Shown here: one piece after another, positions 16,733-25,212 of the stretch | Layout of the letters: every line of letters begins with the position of its first letter | Numbering within the stretch: position 1 is the first letter of the stretch | Notes under the pieces: model-generated | Databases searched by the model: none | Told to the model about the DNA's origin: nothing | Seen by the model: the letters and a program-made list of their open reading frames with translations, nothing else | Made by a program: the position numbers and the translations under genes | NCBI GenBank assembly: GCA_902825845.1 | Contig: CADECM010000066.1 | Coordinates: 1 to 35,155 of the forward strand | Source: an uncultured beta proteobacterium | Lineage (GTDB): Bacteria; Pseudomonadota; Gammaproteobacteria; Burkholderiales; SG8-41 | Length of the DNA: 35,155 nt | Direction of reading: 5' to 3'

Positions 16733-17512
16733 ATGACAGCAGGAAACGTCGCAATCATCACCGGCTCGGGTTCCGGTATCGGCGCCGCAAGCGCGGTGCT
16801 GCTCGCCCGCCACGGCTGGAACATCGTCATCAATTATTCAAGCCGCGTCGACAACGCGAAGGCGGTGGCCAAGGCCTGCGAGGAAGCGGGCGGGCAGGCC
16901 CTGCTGTGCAAGGCCAATGTCGCCGAAGACGCGGATTGCCGCCGCATGGCCGCAGAGGCCATGGCGAAGTGGGGACGCATCGACGCGCTGGTCAACTCGG
17001 CGGGCACCACGAAGTTCGCCGATCATGCGGATCTTGAAGCGCTCTCGAGCGACGATTTCCTCCACGTCTACCGCGTTAACGTGGTGGGGCCGTGGCAGAT
17101 GACGCGCGCCGTGGTGCCGCACATGAAGGCGGGCGGCCGGGGCGCCATTGTCAACATTTCCTCCGGCGCCGGCATACGCGGCACCGGCAGTTCGGTGGCG
17201 TACGCCACTTCGAAAGCGGCGCTCAATGCCATGAGCCTGTCATTTGCACGCAACCTGGGTCCGGAAATCCGCACCAACGTGGTGTGTCCGGCGATGGTCA
17301 CCGGGCGCTGGTGGCGCGAACACCTGGGCGAGGAAAAGTACGAGGCCCAGTTCACCAACTTCGCCAATTCCACGCCGCTCAAGCGCCGCGTCAATCCCGA
17401 GGACATCGCCGCCACGGTGGTATGGCTGATCGAGAGCGCGGACGCCGTCACCGGCCAGGTGATCGTGGTGGATTCGGGCGCCTCGATCGGCACGCCCGTG
17501 CGGCGGAAATAA
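16733..17512 (+). CDS. short-chain dehydrogenase/reductase (SDR)
   Basis: 259 residues from ATG 16733, chosen for AAGGAG eight bases upstream over GTG 16724, which overlaps that site. It is a classical SDR: TGSGSGIG at 10-17, NSAG at 88-91, and the Asn-Ser-Tyr-Lys set at Asn116, Ser144, Tyr157 and Lys161. The C-terminus has the common VTGQVIVVDSG end. The basic residue expected after beta 2 for NADPH is weakly represented by Arg38, so cofactor choice is open. Third gene of the Bug/CMD/SDR unit, where it may oxidise an alcohol intermediate (inference). Confidence 0.93.
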   Translation: MTAGNVAIITGSGSGIGAASAVLLARHGWNIVINYSSRVDNAKAVAKACEEAGGQALLCKANVAEDADCRRMAAEAMAKWGRIDALVNSAGTTKFADHADLEALSSDDFLHVYRVNVVGPWQMTRAVVPHMKAGGRGAIVNISSGAGIRGTGSSVAYATSKAALNAMSLSFARNLGPEIRTNVVCPAMVTGRWWREHLGEEKYEAQFTNFANSTPLKRRVNPEDIAATVVWLIESADAVTGQVIVVDSGASIGTPVRRK

Positions 17513-17515
17513 CCG

Positions 17516-17541
17516 GGCGCGCCTTGCCGTGGTGGCGCGCC
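17516..17541. terminator. GC-rich hairpin between convergent genes
   Basis: Two copies of GGCGCGCC (17516-17523 and 17534-17541), each self-complementary, can pair around a ten-base loop and are followed by tandem GGCGCC units. The site lies three bases after the SDR stop and 28 bases before the end of the convergent Bug gene. A bidirectional terminator is plausible, though there is no T run after the stem on the plus strand. Confidence 0.4.
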
Positions 17542-17569
17542 GGCGCCGGCGCCGGCGCGGATTCTGCTG

Positions 17570-18544
17570 TTATTTTCTCAGGCCGGCTTCGCGCGCCACG
17601 CGCTGGAAGCCGGCCAGCAGTCGGACAATCAGCTTCTGGTATTCCTCCGGCCCGATGTGAGCCGGAACGAAACTGATCGCGGCGAACTGCTTTTGCACGT
17701 CGGGCATCTCGAGCACGCGCGCGAGGTCGCGGCTGATCTTGTCGAGTACGCGCCGGGGCGTGCCTGCCGGCGCCATCAGGCCATGGGTTGCGTCGCGTTC
17801 AAAGTTTGGCAGTATCTCGAGTACCGTGGGCACGTCCGGAAGCTGTGACGCGCGCTTGGGCGTCACCACCGCCAGCGGCACCAGCTTGCGGTCCTTGATC
17901 ATGCCCAGCGCGGCGCCCAAACCGGGAATGCCGTAATGCACGCGCCCGGTGACAATCTCGATAATCAACTCGGATTGCCCCTTGTAGGCGACATGTTGCG
18001 GCTTGATGCCGGCAGCCATGTTGAAGCGCACGGTGGTCATATGCGTGCCGCTGCCGGCGCCGGTGGAGCCAAAAAAGAACTTGCCTGGCGGGCTGGCATT
18101 GGCCGCCGCAATCAGATCCTTGAGCGACCTGATGCCGGGCGAGACCGATGTCACGATCACGCTGGTCGAATAGCCGACCTGCGCCACGGCGACAAAATCC
18201 TTGACCGGATCGTACGGCGATTTTGCCGTGAGCACCGTATTGGCCACGAACGAGGCCGAGATCATGCTCAGCGTGTGGCCGTCGGGTGTCGCTTTGGCCA
18301 CCATGGCATTGGCGAGCGCGCCGCCCGCGCCGGAGCGATTTTCGAATACCACGGGCTGCTTCCACAGTTCTGACAGCTTGGGGCCTATGGTGCGGGCCGT
18401 GAAGTCAGTAGAACTGCCGGGCGAGAAGCCGATCAGGATGCGCACGGGGCGCGTCGGCCAGTCCTGGGCGTTCGCCTGTGATTGCAGGAAAAAAGCGGCT
18501 CCGACGAGCCAGATCAAACGCCACCAACCTGTGACAGCATGCAC
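17570..18544 (-). CDS. Bug-family substrate-binding protein with a GTG start
   Basis: 324 residues from GTG 18544, which has GCAGGAG upstream (GGAG eleven bases before the GTG); the frame is open to 18769, but the extra N-terminus has no family similarity. The signal peptide ends near residue 27 (SQANAQ), then WPTRPVRILIGFSPGSSTD. Other marks are NRSGAGGALAN, PDGHTLSM, HVAYKG and DVPTVLEILPNFE. Pairs such as PDGYT and HVPYKG are slightly altered (PDGHT, HVAYKG). Orphan gene; the TIR gene is divergent, with about 260 empty bases between. Ligand unknown. Confidence 0.93.
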   Translation of the reverse strand: MHAVTGWWRLIWLVGAAFFLQSQANAQDWPTRPVRILIGFSPGSSTDFTARTIGPKLSELWKQPVVFENRSGAGGALANAMVAKATPDGHTLSMISASFVANTVLTAKSPYDPVKDFVAVAQVGYSTSVIVTSVSPGIRSLKDLIAAANASPPGKFFFGSTGAGSGTHMTTVRFNMAAGIKPQHVAYKGQSELIIEIVTGRVHYGIPGLGAALGMIKDRKLVPLAVVTPKRASQLPDVPTVLEILPNFERDATHGLMAPAGTPRRVLDKISRDLARVLEMPDVQKQFAAISFVPAHIGPEEYQKLIVRLLAGFQRVAREAGLRK

Positions 18545-18804
18545 GATACCTATATCTCCTGCAGGATTTCGGACGAGGAAAGAATCAGTTGCTTGCAAAT
18601 GATTTTGCAGCAGCCCGAATCTATCCGGGGATCGGCGAGCCGTCAATGAGGTGCGGTCTGGTAAGTTTGCGCCGGAGCCCGCGTGCGGCATGGGGTGCAC
18701 GCCGACAGGGAGTTGTCTCACCCGCTTGACCCTCGACGCCTCCGGGGATAGATTGCTTGCGGCTGACAACTGAAATTCGATATGCGTCCATTTGGAGCAG
18801 GATC

Positions 18805-20154
18805 TTGAAGGTCTTCATCAGTTACGCCACGGAAGACTTGCCGGCGGCCAACACGGTGTTTCGGGAGATGGATGGCGCCGGGGCGGAGGTGTTTCAGTTC
18901 GGGCGCACCGAAATTTTCGGAAAGCCGAGTTGGGAACAGGTGCTGGAGTGGATCACCCGGTCGGATGTTTTCATCGTTCTGATTTCCCGGCACGCGCTCA
19001 GATCGAAGCCGGTGCGCGAGGAGATCGAACAGGCGCACTATTCCTACATCAACAGGGGCAAGCCGGAAAAACTGGTGCCGGCCATTATTGAAGCCGGCGC
19101 CGCGCCGCCGACGTTGATCGAGCGCTTTACCCAGATCGATTTTGCCGACATCGAGGCAGGTCTTGACCGGCTGATCAAACAACTGAAGTTGGTGCGCAAG
19201 GTCAAACCCGCTGCGGCGGTTGCCGGGTTGCCCGATTTCGCTTCATTGTTTGCGGAATTCAAGCGCAGACATCCCGCGCCATTGCCCGCGAATCAGTTTT
19301 CAGCGCAAGCGGACAAGGTTCTGTCGAACTACAACAAAGTCGCGCCCAAAGCGATTGGCGCGTCGGATCGAAAACAACACGTCGACGGCATCCTTGCCGG
19401 GATCTCCGGAAGAACGGTCGACGTCAAACGTCTTTCCCGGTACGACGCGATGTTTCTCGGTCTCGATCCTGAAATCAAACCCGACGATGAAAACGCCAGC
19501 CTGACGACACCCCGGCTCGCGTCCACGCTGGCTAGTTTCAATCTGTCGGACTGGAAACTTCCACTGGACACGCCCGTCGCGGCGGTTGATCCCGATAGAA
19601 CGATCGCCTGGCCGCCCGTAAAAGGCGCAATGTCGTACGAGGTCAAGTGCGATCCGGAGACCCCTTCCGCGGCTGACACCATCGTGTATCGCGGTACAGA
19701 AGCACGGTATCGTCCCCCCATGCTGGCAACAAGAAAGTATCGGGTGCGCGCAATCGGCGGCGTCTTCAGATCGGACAGCGCATGGAGTGAACCCGTGCTG
19801 GTGGGTGTGCTCGGCAGTTTGTCTGCGCATTGGGGAAATTATTTTGCGCCCCTGGCAGGACCGGTGAATGCACCGGTGCTGGAAGTCGACGGGAAGAATC
19901 CGTTTACGCACACGCTCCGCTGGTCGTATCCGGGGCTGGTTGAGAAATACGTGCTGGAATGCGCTCTCACTCCACTCTTTTTGAGTCCGCAGACCGTCTA
20001 CGAAGGCACTGCCAAAGCGTGGGAGTCAGCGTTCAATTTCGTAACGCTCCAGTGCTTCTATCGCGTCAAAGGCGTAGTGCTATTTGGCAGAGAGACACCA
20101 TGGAGTAATGTCGTCGAATATCAGTCGACATTGCCGCCCGCGGAACGCAAGTGA
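18805..20154 (+). CDS. TIR-domain protein with two FN3-like C-terminal modules
   Basis: 449 residues from TTG 18805, chosen because GGAG lies seven bases upstream and the product then opens with MKVFISYATED, the usual first strand of TIR/TIR-like domains; the frame extends to 18757 without a better start. TIR domain about 1-125: FISYA, GRTEIFGKPSW, SDVFIVLISRHALRSKPVREEIEQA, where Glu72 or Glu73 is the candidate catalytic glutamate, and VPAII. Residues about 135-245 are of unknown fold. Two beta modules follow near 250-335 and 350-443, with IAWPPVKGAMSYEV and YRVRAIGG...SAWSEPV resembling FN3. Bacterial TIR domains are often NADases in phage defence, but others are scaffolds or signalling parts. 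No partner (ThsA, CRISPR or ring-nucleotide gene) is adjacent. Third-position GC resembles the neighbours. Confidence 0.85.
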   Translation: MKVFISYATEDLPAANTVFREMDGAGAEVFQFGRTEIFGKPSWEQVLEWITRSDVFIVLISRHALRSKPVREEIEQAHYSYINRGKPEKLVPAIIEAGAAPPTLIERFTQIDFADIEAGLDRLIKQLKLVRKVKPAAAVAGLPDFASLFAEFKRRHPAPLPANQFSAQADKVLSNYNKVAPKAIGASDRKQHVDGILAGISGRTVDVKRLSRYDAMFLGLDPEIKPDDENASLTTPRLASTLASFNLSDWKLPLDTPVAAVDPDRTIAWPPVKGAMSYEVKCDPETPSAADTIVYRGTEARYRPPMLATRKYRVRAIGGVFRSDSAWSEPVLVGVLGSLSAHWGNYFAPLAGPVNAPVLEVDGKNPFTHTLRWSYPGLVEKYVLECALTPLFLSPQTVYEGTAKAWESAFNFVTLQCFYRVKGVVLFGRETPWSNVVEYQSTLPPAERK

Positions 20155-20179
20155 GGGCAGCGCCGCGCCGGCTATCGCT

Positions 20180-21290
20180 TCATGAATCCTTTACGCGCGC
20201 CAGCAGCGGCCCCGGCATCGCTGCACCCAGCTTGCGGCTGCGCTCGCCGTTCCAGCCCACCTCCATGTCAGGCAGATCGGCGTTGTCCTTGAACGGCATC
20301 TCCAGCGTGAGCGACAGGCAGCCGAAGGTTTGGCCGACCCACTTTGACGCCAGCTGCAGCGCATCCTCGCGATATTTGCCGGGGGCATAGCCATGCACGT
20401 CCTGAAAATCCGGGCTGGCATGCTTGAAGTCGCCGATGAACGCGCTTTGTGCCGCGGCTTGAACCGGTGTGAAGCCCGGCAGCATTTCGCCGCCCGCGAC
20501 AAACAGATAGGGCAGGTCCTCGTCGCCGTGCACGTCGATGAACGCATCGACGCCGGTGTGCCGGATACGCTCGCGCACCACAAATACTTCGGGGCTCGAC
20601 TCCCGGCTCGGATTGGCCCATCCGCGATTCAGGTTCGCGCCGGCGGCGTTGGTGCGCAGATTGCCGCGCACGCTGCCATCCGGGTTCATGTTCGGCACGA
20701 GGTGCAGCACCGCCGCGCCGAGCAGGCTGCGCGCGACCGGATCGGACCGATCCAGCAGGCGTTCGATCATGCCTTCGACAAACCACTCGGCCATGGTTTC
20801 GCCCGGATGCTGGCGGGCGATGATCCAAAGCGTTTTTTTGCCGCCCCCCGGCGTTGCCGATGGTGACCAGATCGAGGCCACGTCCCTCCACGCTCGCGCC
20901 GAGGCGCTCGATGCGCCCCAGCGGCGAATCGCCGGCGCGGCCGATCAACCGCTGGTGGCGCTCCAGCGAGCAGGGTTCGAAGTAGGCATACCAGATCGCG
21001 TCGTGCAGGGGCGTATGTTCGACCGTCATCACGCCGCCGTGCTAGCGGGTCGGCACGCGGAACCGGTGCGAGCGGTCGTACGACGCAACCGCGCGATAAT
21101 CCGGTCCGCCCTGCGGATAGGTGCAGGCGAGGCCGCGCGCGCCCGACAATCGAAAGTGAAATCACTGCCGGAAGTCGGCGTGCGAATCCTTGCAGATATG
21201 CAGCCCGAATGCGGCCGTGGCCCCGGTATGCGTGGCGCTGACAACCTCGATGGCGCCCGAATCGAAGTGGCAGGATATGGCGGTGGTCAT
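20180..21290 (-). pseudogene. M14-family zinc carboxypeptidase pseudogene (two stops, one frameshift)
   Basis: Read from the ATG at 21290: SCHFDSGAIEVVSA, HADFRQ, then TGA (21162-21164) where the family has Trp (QWFHFRL), FHFRLSGARG, YRAVASYDR, then TAG (21042-21044), then AIWYAYFEPCSLERHQRL. Near 20844-20849 a run of six C (G on the coding strand) carries a one-base shift; after it the frame reads KKTLWIIARQHPGETMAEWF, LVPNMNPDGS, DVHGDEDLPY and LEMPFKDN. Zinc ligands (HPGE, DVHGD) and the catalytic Glu (EMPF) are still present, so decay is recent. About 370 codons is normal length for cytosolic carboxypeptidase-like M14 proteins. A short deletion is also suspected before YRAVASYDR. Two separate stops make sequencing error alone unlikely. 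Confidence 0.85.
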
Positions 21291-21330
21291 CGGCGTTGCG
21301 CTGCCGCGCCGCCACTTGCCCCCATCCCAG

Positions 21331-21354
21331 CCTTCCCCCGCACGCGGAGGAAGG
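21331..21354. repeat. GC-rich hairpin of dispersed-repeat type
   Basis: CCTTCC (21331-21336) pairs with GGAAGG (21349-21354). The flanking CCCCATCCCAGCC and the stem resemble a widespread proteobacterial intergenic hairpin repeat. It lies between the GST gene end and the M14 pseudogene start. Confidence 0.35.
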
Positions 21355-21404
21355 CGCCAGGTTGAGGCAGGTTCAACAAGTCTCGAAACTTAAGTGTTGT
21401 TGTA

Positions 21405-22031
21405 CTAGGACAGTGGCACCACGGCCACCTGTTCCTTGAATGCCGCGCGCGACGAGATCGCGGCATACCAGCGGTCGAGGTTGGGTGTTGCCGGGCGTTC
21501 CGGAATCAGCTGCATGTAGCGGTAGATCATGATGCCGACAGGTATGTCGCCGTATGAAAAATCATCGCCGGCAAGAAACTGCGTCTTGCCCAGTTGGGCA
21601 TCCATGATCTTCGCCGCGGCGATGGTTTTTTCCTTGCCCGCCGCAATCGCCTTGGCGTCACGCTGTTCGGCCGGGGTGCGAATCAGTCCCCAGAATACGG
21701 GGGTGATTGCCGGTCCCAGCACCGACAGCTGCCAATCCATCCACTTTTGCGCCGAGGCGCGCACCCTGATGTCGGCAGGTTCGAGCGTGCGGTTCGCATG
21801 CTTGCCCGCGAGATAGCGGATGATCGAGTTCGATTCCCACAGCGTGAAGCCGTCTTCCTCTTCCAGCGTCGGCACCAGCGAATTCGGATTCATCGCCAGA
21901 TAAAAATCGTCCCTGGTCTTGCCGAACGCGCCGCCGACATCGATACGCTCGAACGGCAGCTTCATTTCGCCCAGCGCCCAGATCACCTTCTGCACGTTCG
22001 ATGAGGTATTGCGTCCCCAGATTTTAAGCAT
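21405..22031 (-). CDS. glutathione S-transferase
   Basis: 208 residues. Thioredoxin-like N-terminal domain about 1-78 with RNTSSNVQKV near 7 (Ser10 or Ser11 the likely catalytic residue), the cis-proline segment NPNSLVPTLEE at 48-58, and the glutathione-binding ESNSI at 66-70. An all-helical C-terminal domain follows (WMDWQLSVLGP, then FSYGDIPVG near 163). Cytoplasmic conjugation, dehalogenation or isomerisation of small molecules is possible. The gene starts 15 bases after the Bug gene upstream of it on the same strand, so they almost surely share a transcript. A reduced ribosome site AAAGGA precedes the ATG by about eleven bases. Confidence 0.92.
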   Translation of the reverse strand: MLKIWGRNTSSNVQKVIWALGEMKLPFERIDVGGAFGKTRDDFYLAMNPNSLVPTLEEEDGFTLWESNSIIRYLAGKHANRTLEPADIRVRASAQKWMDWQLSVLGPAITPVFWGLIRTPAEQRDAKAIAAGKEKTIAAAKIMDAQLGKTQFLAGDDFSYGDIPVGIMIYRYMQLIPERPATPNLDRWYAAISSRAAFKEQVAVVPLS

Positions 22032-22046
22032 GGTGTTTGTTGTCCT

Positions 22047-23018
22047 TTAATTGGCTTGTACGCCGGCCTTGCGGAACAAATTGCCGATGGTTTCGTAATC
22101 TGCTTTGAGGCGTTTGTCGAGAACGTCCGATGACCGGTAGATGGCGTCGTACGCCACGTCGCTCAGTCTCGACATAACGCCGGGGTCGCGCAGTACCTTG
22201 CCCAGCTCGGTATTCAGCTGATTGACAATGGCCTTGGGTGTTCCTGCCGGTGCCAGCAGGCTGACCCAGGTTGAAATTTCGTAACCCGGGATGGTTTCCG
22301 CTATCGTGGGTACATTCGGCAGCATTTTCACCCGTTCGTCGGTGCTGACGCCCAGCGGACGCGCGCGCTTGGCCTTGATGTGCTCGATGATATCGCCAAT
22401 GCCCGCGAGCATGCCCTGGGTTTCCCCGGAGATCAGGCCCACGGTTGCTGGACCGCCGCCTTTGAACGGGACCTGGGTGACAGAGATGCCTGTCTTGTTT
22501 TCCAGATAGACCGTGTTCAGGTGGATGAAACTGCCCTGGCCCGCATGGCCGAACAGGATTGCCTTCGGCTGCTTCTTCGCCAGCGCAAGGAAATCCTTGA
22601 CGGAGTGTAATGGCATCGAGGGATGCACGGTCAGCACCGTCACCAAGCGGCCGAGCGGCGATATGCCGACGAAATCGCGGACCGGGTCATAGGAGAGTTT
22701 CTTGTAGAGGTGCGCGTTGGAAACGTGCGAGGCAGCGGATTGCACCAACAAGGTGTAACCGTCGGGCGGGCTTTGCGCCACCACAGCCGTGCCAACGGTG
22801 CCGCCCGCGCCCGAGCGGTTATCAATGAGGAATGTTTTGCCGCCCATCTGCTCGGACAGCTTCGGAAACACGACACGGGCGATGATGTCGTTCGCACCGC
22901 CCGGCGGAAAGGGCACGATCACCCGCACCGGCTTGGTGGGATACGCCTGCGACCAGGCAACGCTTGCGGCGCACAGCAACCCTGCAATACCTGCCGCAAA
23001 GATCTGAATCGATTTCAT
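22047..23018 (-). CDS. Bug-family substrate-binding protein
   Basis: 323 residues from the ATG at 23018, with GGAGGAG four bases upstream. Signal peptide ends near residue 24 (AWSQ), then YPTKPVRVIVPFPPGG. Other marks are DNRSGAGGTVG, PPDGYTLLV, TQVPFKGGGPATVG and NVPTIAETIPGY. First gene of a Bug/GST pair. AT-rich element copy F lies 185 bases upstream on the same strand. Ligand unknown. Confidence 0.94.
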   Translation of the reverse strand: MKSIQIFAAGIAGLLCAASVAWSQAYPTKPVRVIVPFPPGGANDIIARVVFPKLSEQMGGKTFLIDNRSGAGGTVGTAVVAQSPPDGYTLLVQSAASHVSNAHLYKKLSYDPVRDFVGISPLGRLVTVLTVHPSMPLHSVKDFLALAKKQPKAILFGHAGQGSFIHLNTVYLENKTGISVTQVPFKGGGPATVGLISGETQGMLAGIGDIIEHIKAKRARPLGVSTDERVKMLPNVPTIAETIPGYEISTWVSLLAPAGTPKAIVNQLNTELGKVLRDPGVMSRLSDVAYDAIYRSSDVLDKRLKADYETIGNLFRKAGVQAN

Positions 23019-23202
23019 GGTGCTCCTCCAGTGGGTGGTTGATTGTGTTTTGACGGTGACTCGCAACACAGTATGTTCCGTGTTGTGGACATTATAGTCG
23101 CCGCGTGCCACGTACTGTCGCACACTGATGCACTTTGCCGCCCTACGTGAGGATGCTTACACCCTTGCGCCCGCACCGCCGTCGTGGGCTACAGCGGAAT
23201 AA

Positions 23203-23222
23203 TGTAAGTATTTGATTTTAAA
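23203..23222 (-). repeat. AT-rich interspersed element, copy F
   Basis: On the minus strand it reads TTTAAAATCAAATACTTACA. It begins five bases after the antiporter stop (TAA at 23228-23230) and points toward the Bug/GST unit, whose first start is at 23018. Confidence 0.6.
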
Positions 23223-23227
23223 TAATT

Positions 23228-25018
23228 TTATTGTTCTGCGCGAACTTCCACACGATCGGCCTCATACAGCGACAGTAATTCCTCGCTCGCCTCGCGCGTG
23301 CTTTGCATCAGCTTATTGTCATCGGTGTAAATGGCGTGTTGGCGTTTGAGCAGCGCGAGGTCGTGATCCCGGAACTTGGCAATGGCGATGGCGGCGTCGG
23401 AAGGTGACACGCGCAACTGCAGCAGGCTCTGCAGCGCCATCTCCAGACTGCTATGCCAGGTCTCGCGGTAATAGCGCAACACACCCATATCCGCGAGGCG
23501 ATGCGCGTGAGAGCGGTTTCGTGCGCGCGCAATGATCGTGACGCCGGGAAAATGATGCAGCACCCGCTCGGCGCACTTCACTGAATCCTCCGGATCATCG
23601 ATTGCCAGCACAAACAGGCGCGCATTGCCGACGTTGGCGGCGTGCAACAACTCCACGCGCGTGGCGTCGCCGAAATACAGCTTGCCGCCGAAGCGGCGTA
23701 CGGTATCCACTTGATCGGCATCCTTTTCCAGCGCAACAAAGGGAATGCCCTTCAGCGACAGCACGCGTGCCACGATCTGCCCCACGCGGCCGTAGCCGGC
23801 AATGACCACATGGCCCTGCGGCGCTTCGATGGTGTCGAACTCGCGCGTATCCTTGTGATCCAGCGCCGGCGCCAGCACCTTGTCTTCAAGCACAAACAAC
23901 AGCGGTGCGATCAGCATCGACACCGTCACGGCCACCACCAGCAGCTGCGATACCGCGGCGGCGATGATGCCCGCGGCCGCCGCCGCGGCGAACAGCACAA
24001 ATGCGAATTCACCCCCCTGCGCCAGCGCCAATGCCAGCTTGCGCGCGCTGGGCGCGGCCGTGCCCGTGACGCGGCTGATGACATAGAGCAGGACGAACTT
24101 GATCGCGATCATGCCCGCGACAATGGTGGCGATCTGCAGCGGCTGCTGCGCCAGCAGGCCGAGATTGGCCGACATGCCCACCGCGATGAAGAACAGGCCC
24201 ATCAGCAATCCCTTGAAGGGCTCGATGTTGGCTTCGAGTTCGTGGCGGTATTCCGAGTCGGCCAGCAGCATGCCGGCGAGAAAAGCGCCGAGGGAGGCGG
24301 ACAGCCCCGCGACGTCCATCAGCAGCGTGACACCGACCACCAGAAACAGCGCGGTCGCGGTGAAAATTTCGCGCCCGCCGTGCGTGGCCACCGCGCGAAA
24401 CAACGGGCGAATCAGAAAGCGGCTGGAAAAAATCAGCGCCGCAATAATGCCCACGGCCTTGGCGGCATCCAGCCAGCCGCTGCCGCCGCGCGCCGTGGCG
24501 GTTTGCGCGCTCAGCGAATGTGCCAGAAATGGCAGCGATGCCAACAGCGGGATCACCGCCAGATCCTGAAACAGCAGGATGGCAAAGCCCTCGCGCCCGT
24601 GGCGCGTGGTGAGCTGCTTTTTCTCGGCCAGGGTTTGCAACACAAAGGCCGTGGATGAAAGCGCGAGTCCGAGCCCGGTGACCAGCGCTGCCTGCCAGGT
24701 CCAGCCCAGCGCCAACGCGATGGCTCCCAGCACCAGTCCGGTGATCAGCACCTGCGCAGACCCCAGGCCGAACACCTGCTTGCGCAGCACCCACAGTCGC
24801 GACGGCTGCAGCTCCAGCCCGATTATGAACAGCAGCAGGATCACGCCGAATTCGGAGACATGCAGCATCGTTTCGACGTCGTCGATCAGCGCCAGGCCCC
24901 AGGGCCCGATGATCATGCCCGCGCCAAGGTAGCCGAGTACCGCGCCCAGCCCCAGCTTGCGCGACAGCGGCACCGCGATCATGGCGGCAAACAGAAAAAT
25001 AGCGATTTGGACGAGCAT
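23228..25018 (-). CDS. Kef-type K+/H+ antiporter (CPA2 family) with RCK domain
   Basis: 596 residues from the ATG at 25018; the frame extends to 25120 without family similarity. Residues 1-380 hold about twelve membrane helices, with the exchanger motif LFQDLAVIPLL (Gln151, Asp152) and the regulatory loop YRHELEANIEPFKGLLMG near 257-273, nearly the KefC glutathione-responsive loop. Residues about 400-520 form an RCK/KTN Rossmann domain with GYGRVG at 408-413. KefB/KefC are gated by glutathione adducts and protect against electrophiles by acidifying the cell. No KefF/KefG ancillary gene is adjacent. A GST gene lies on the same strand downstream, after the Bug. Confidence 0.92.
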   Translation of the reverse strand: MLVQIAIFLFAAMIAVPLSRKLGLGAVLGYLGAGMIIGPWGLALIDDVETMLHVSEFGVILLLFIIGLELQPSRLWVLRKQVFGLGSAQVLITGLVLGAIALALGWTWQAALVTGLGLALSSTAFVLQTLAEKKQLTTRHGREGFAILLFQDLAVIPLLASLPFLAHSLSAQTATARGGSGWLDAAKAVGIIAALIFSSRFLIRPLFRAVATHGGREIFTATALFLVVGVTLLMDVAGLSASLGAFLAGMLLADSEYRHELEANIEPFKGLLMGLFFIAVGMSANLGLLAQQPLQIATIVAGMIAIKFVLLYVISRVTGTAAPSARKLALALAQGGEFAFVLFAAAAAAGIIAAAVSQLLVVAVTVSMLIAPLLFVLEDKVLAPALDHKDTREFDTIEAPQGHVVIAGYGRVGQIVARVLSLKGIPFVALEKDADQVDTVRRFGGKLYFGDATRVELLHAANVGNARLFVLAIDDPEDSVKCAERVLHHFPGVTIIARARNRSHAHRLADMGVLRYYRETWHSSLEMALQSLLQLRVSPSDAAIAIAKFRDHDLALLKRQHAIYTDDNKLMQSTREASEELLSLYEADRVEVRAEQ

Positions 25019-25212
25019 GGGGTGACGTCGTTTCACGTTGTGGCGGTCGGCGCATCGTGCGGCGCGGCACGCGGCCATGTCAAGCGCGGTCATGTGCGGG
25101 GGCACGCGATCCATGCCCAATTCCGGGTTTCCCGTTTACACTGCCGCTTTCGCAAGGCCTGCTGTTTACACCACCGCAGGCAAATCTCTCTTCAACACTC
25201 AGGAATAGTCCG

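Noticed and set aside
17541..17560. Tandem GGCGCC units as a variable microsatellite
   Set aside because: Only about three units, and better explained as part of a GC-rich terminator-like stem.
21374..21410. Possible ninth AT-rich element after the GST gene
   Set aside because: On the minus strand ACAACAACACTTAAGTTT is partly similar, but the A-rich left half is missing.
23642..24658. 338-codon plus-strand frame
   Set aside because: It is antisense to the Kef antiporter and is Gln/His/Arg-rich without motifs; shadow.
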